Assembly (NCBI GenBank): GCA_031963365.1
Contig: JASSUF010000128.1
Coordinates: forward strand, 1-7,539
Length of the DNA: 7,539 nucleotides
Origin: JASSUD01 sp031963365
GTDB taxonomy: Bacteria; Pseudomonadota; Gammaproteobacteria; Burkholderiales; Burkholderiaceae
Direction of reading: 5' to 3'
In this document: piece after piece, positions 6,791-7,539 of the stretch
How the letters are laid out: each line of letters starts with the position of its first letter
Numbering within the stretch: the stretch's first letter is position 1
Translations under genes and position numbers: made by a program
The notes under the pieces: generated by a model
Databases searched by the model: none
Seen by the model: the letters and a program-made list of their open reading frames with translations, nothing else
Told to the model about the DNA's origin: nothing

Positions 6791-6958
6791 TTGCCTCACC
6801 TCATCAATACAGTGCATGACCCGATAGGCAAAGGTTTCGGTCTTCAAGTACTAAACAGGCCTGGAGCATCAATTATCGTGATGACAATTGAGAGAGGATT
6901 CGACAAAGAAAGCAAATCGTTAAAGTCAAAGAGAGCCATTTTGATAATGCCTCCTTGA
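6791..6958 (+). other. Cryptic frame without a good start, in frame with the paralogue tail
   Basis: The frame is open from 6719, after TAG 6716-6718, to TGA 6956-6958. It offers only TTG 6791, GTG 6812 or ATG 6881 as starts, none with a clear ribosome-binding site. From TTG it gives 55 residues, including DPIGKGFGLQVLNRPGA and ending in a basic SKRAILIMPP. It looks protein-like but matches no family I recognise and no part of the NACHT protein. The paralogue tail follows in the same frame immediately after the TGA. It may be a decayed coding fragment or chance. Confidence 0.2.
6844..6939 (-). CDS. Hypothetical 31-residue minus-strand ORF with a strong Shine-Dalgarno
   Basis: ATG at 6939-6937 opens a 31-codon frame (begins MALFDFNDLLSLSNP) ending at TGA 6846-6844. 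AAGGAGG (complement of 6950-6956) lies upstream with a 10-nt spacer, a longer gap than ideal. The peptide is hydrophobic in its middle (LSIVITII) and could be membrane-active or simply chance. One arm of a 9-bp inverted repeat (6941-6949) occupies the spacer between ribosome-binding site and start. No family is recognised, and it overlaps the cryptic plus-strand frame, so at most one is real. Confidence 0.22.
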   Translation of the reverse strand: MALFDFNDLLSLSNPLSIVITIIDAPGLFST

Positions 6959-6979
6959 AATTTGAACAGACATTATCAA
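6941..6979. repeat. 9-bp inverted repeat TTGATAATG / CATTATCAA
   Basis: Perfect arms at 6941-6949 and 6971-6979 flank a 21-nt spacer. The spacer holds the complement of AAGGAGG, and the repeat spans the junction where recognisable paralogue coding sequence begins. It could be an operator, a leader hairpin for the minus-strand small ORF, or a recombination scar. Only the symmetry is seen. Confidence 0.5.
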
Positions 6980-7420
6980 GCGCATATTCTAAAGGATAAA
7001 CGCGAGTCTGAAGCTGCCAGGGCACTAGGCCGACAAGAAAAGCTGACTAAAGACACCATCTTGGTCTTGATCACAGCATTACAGAGTGAAAGTCAATATG
7101 TCAGATCTAGCGCTGCCCAAGCCTTAGATTTGCATGTTAATCATCTGTACACTTTGCTTCCAGGCTTAACGCTTGAGCAAATCCAATCCCTCTATATCAG
7201 TTACTTGTTTCCCTACAGTTGTAAACACGTTGCCCCGCTTTATATCCAAGATAATAGACTCCATTTTTATACGGAAGCAGGGCTTGGGCAACCTATTCCT
7301 CTGGCATCCGAACAAAGAGCTACGTTGATTCAAGCCTTTAGAGCCGTCAGGGCGAAAGTTCAAATTGGGCTGTTACCAGAGGAAGAGTCATTTTTTATGG
7401 AGACGCGAAGCAATCAATAG
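6962..7420 (+). pseudogene. 3' remnant of a second NACHT/HEAT-family gene (HEAT unit plus C-terminal cap)
   Basis: The 152-codon frame encodes part of a HEAT unit (ending AARALGRQEKL), one further unit (DTILVLITALQSES.. to AAQALDLH), then a cap parallel to the end of the big protein: LTLEQIQSLY, LFPYSCKHVAPLYIQD, FYTEAGLGQ. Over 70 aligned cap residues I count 45 identities, and DNA identity is visibly lower than for a recent duplication. The N-terminus (effector, NACHT, most repeats) is missing. The only start is TTG 6962 with no ribosome-binding site, six bases after an in-frame stop. It also runs on for 24 residues past the alignable cap (ending FFMETRSNQ). I read it as the tail of a family member cut at its 5' side. 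Expression as a short cap protein is possible but unsupported. Confidence 0.82.
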
Positions 7421-7459
7421 GCACAGGATCTCTCTGTACCCATCGACTATAAATTTTAC

Positions 7460-7487
7460 ATAATGCTAATTATCGCATTATTTTTTG
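7460..7487 (+). terminator. Intrinsic terminator after the paralogue tail
   Basis: ATAATGC (7460-7466) and GCATTAT (7475-7481) pair perfectly around an 8-nt loop, followed directly by TTTTT at 7482-7486. The stem is A/T-rich, but the T-tract is in the right place. It lies 40 nt after the stop at 7420, fitting the end of an original family-member transcript. Confidence 0.7.
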
Positions 7488-7490
7488 TAA

Positions 7491-7538
7491 GAGCAAAGTT
7501 GTAGTGTCGTATCTGAGCAAAGTTGAGATGTCGCATGG
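7491..7538. repeat. Two tandem copies of a 24-bp repeat, possible insertion-sequence end
   Basis: GAGCAAAGTTG..(3)..TGTCG.AT occurs at 7491-7514 and again at 7515-7538, identical at 18 of 24 positions. Closely spaced short direct repeats at a terminus are typical of IS21-family elements, where they serve as transposase-binding sites, and TGTAGTGTCG near 7500 could be the element tip. The sequence stops here, so neither transposase genes nor the other end can be checked. Confidence 0.55.
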
Positions 7539-7539
7539 C

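Overview
The window is an accessory, transposon-rich stretch of a proteobacterial genome, dominated by one giant gene. The other recognisable pieces are the 3' tail of a group II intron, a decayed P-loop kinase gene of a type known from beta/gamma-proteobacteria, an IS5-family transposase remnant, and the tail of a second copy of the giant gene. Giant NACHT/HEAT proteins among broken genes and insertion-sequence debris suggest a host-associated or endosymbiotic bacterium, perhaps a Burkholderiaceae fungal endosymbiont of the Mycoavidus/Glomeribacter kind. That placement is inference from protein style, not a database result.

Layout. Positions 1-51 are the end of a group II intron: the 3' strand of domain V, the joining UUA, and a well-formed domain VI with a bulged branch-point A. 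Positions 52-455 hold minus-strand debris: a very short reading frame and the C-terminal part of an AAA_33-type kinase that has lost its P-loop half. Positions 468-6248 encode a 1926-residue protein (about 215 kDa). In order it has a polar leader, a possible TIR/SEFIR-like domain, a helical linker, a NACHT NTPase module, about 24 HEAT-like units of about 33 residues, and an 84-residue C-terminal cap. Positions 6258-6980 are a junkyard: a 14-bp palindrome, an IS5 transposase fragment split at an A_AAA_AAG heptamer, a long hairpin with a GCAA loop, a terminator-like hairpin and two cryptic short ORFs. Positions 6962-7420 repeat the end of the giant gene (one to two HEAT units plus the cap) as a diverged, truncated paralogue, followed by an intrinsic terminator. 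The right edge carries two copies of a 24-bp repeat that may be the end of another insertion sequence.

Interpretation. The giant protein has the three-part plan of STAND/NLR-type signalling ATPases: N-terminal effector, NACHT switch, C-terminal repeat sensor. It is a candidate bacterial NLR-like immune protein or, in an endosymbiont, a host-directed protein. The cap shared with the downstream remnant shows that this is a gene family in the genome. Mobile elements on both sides suggest that the locus is rearranged repeatedly.
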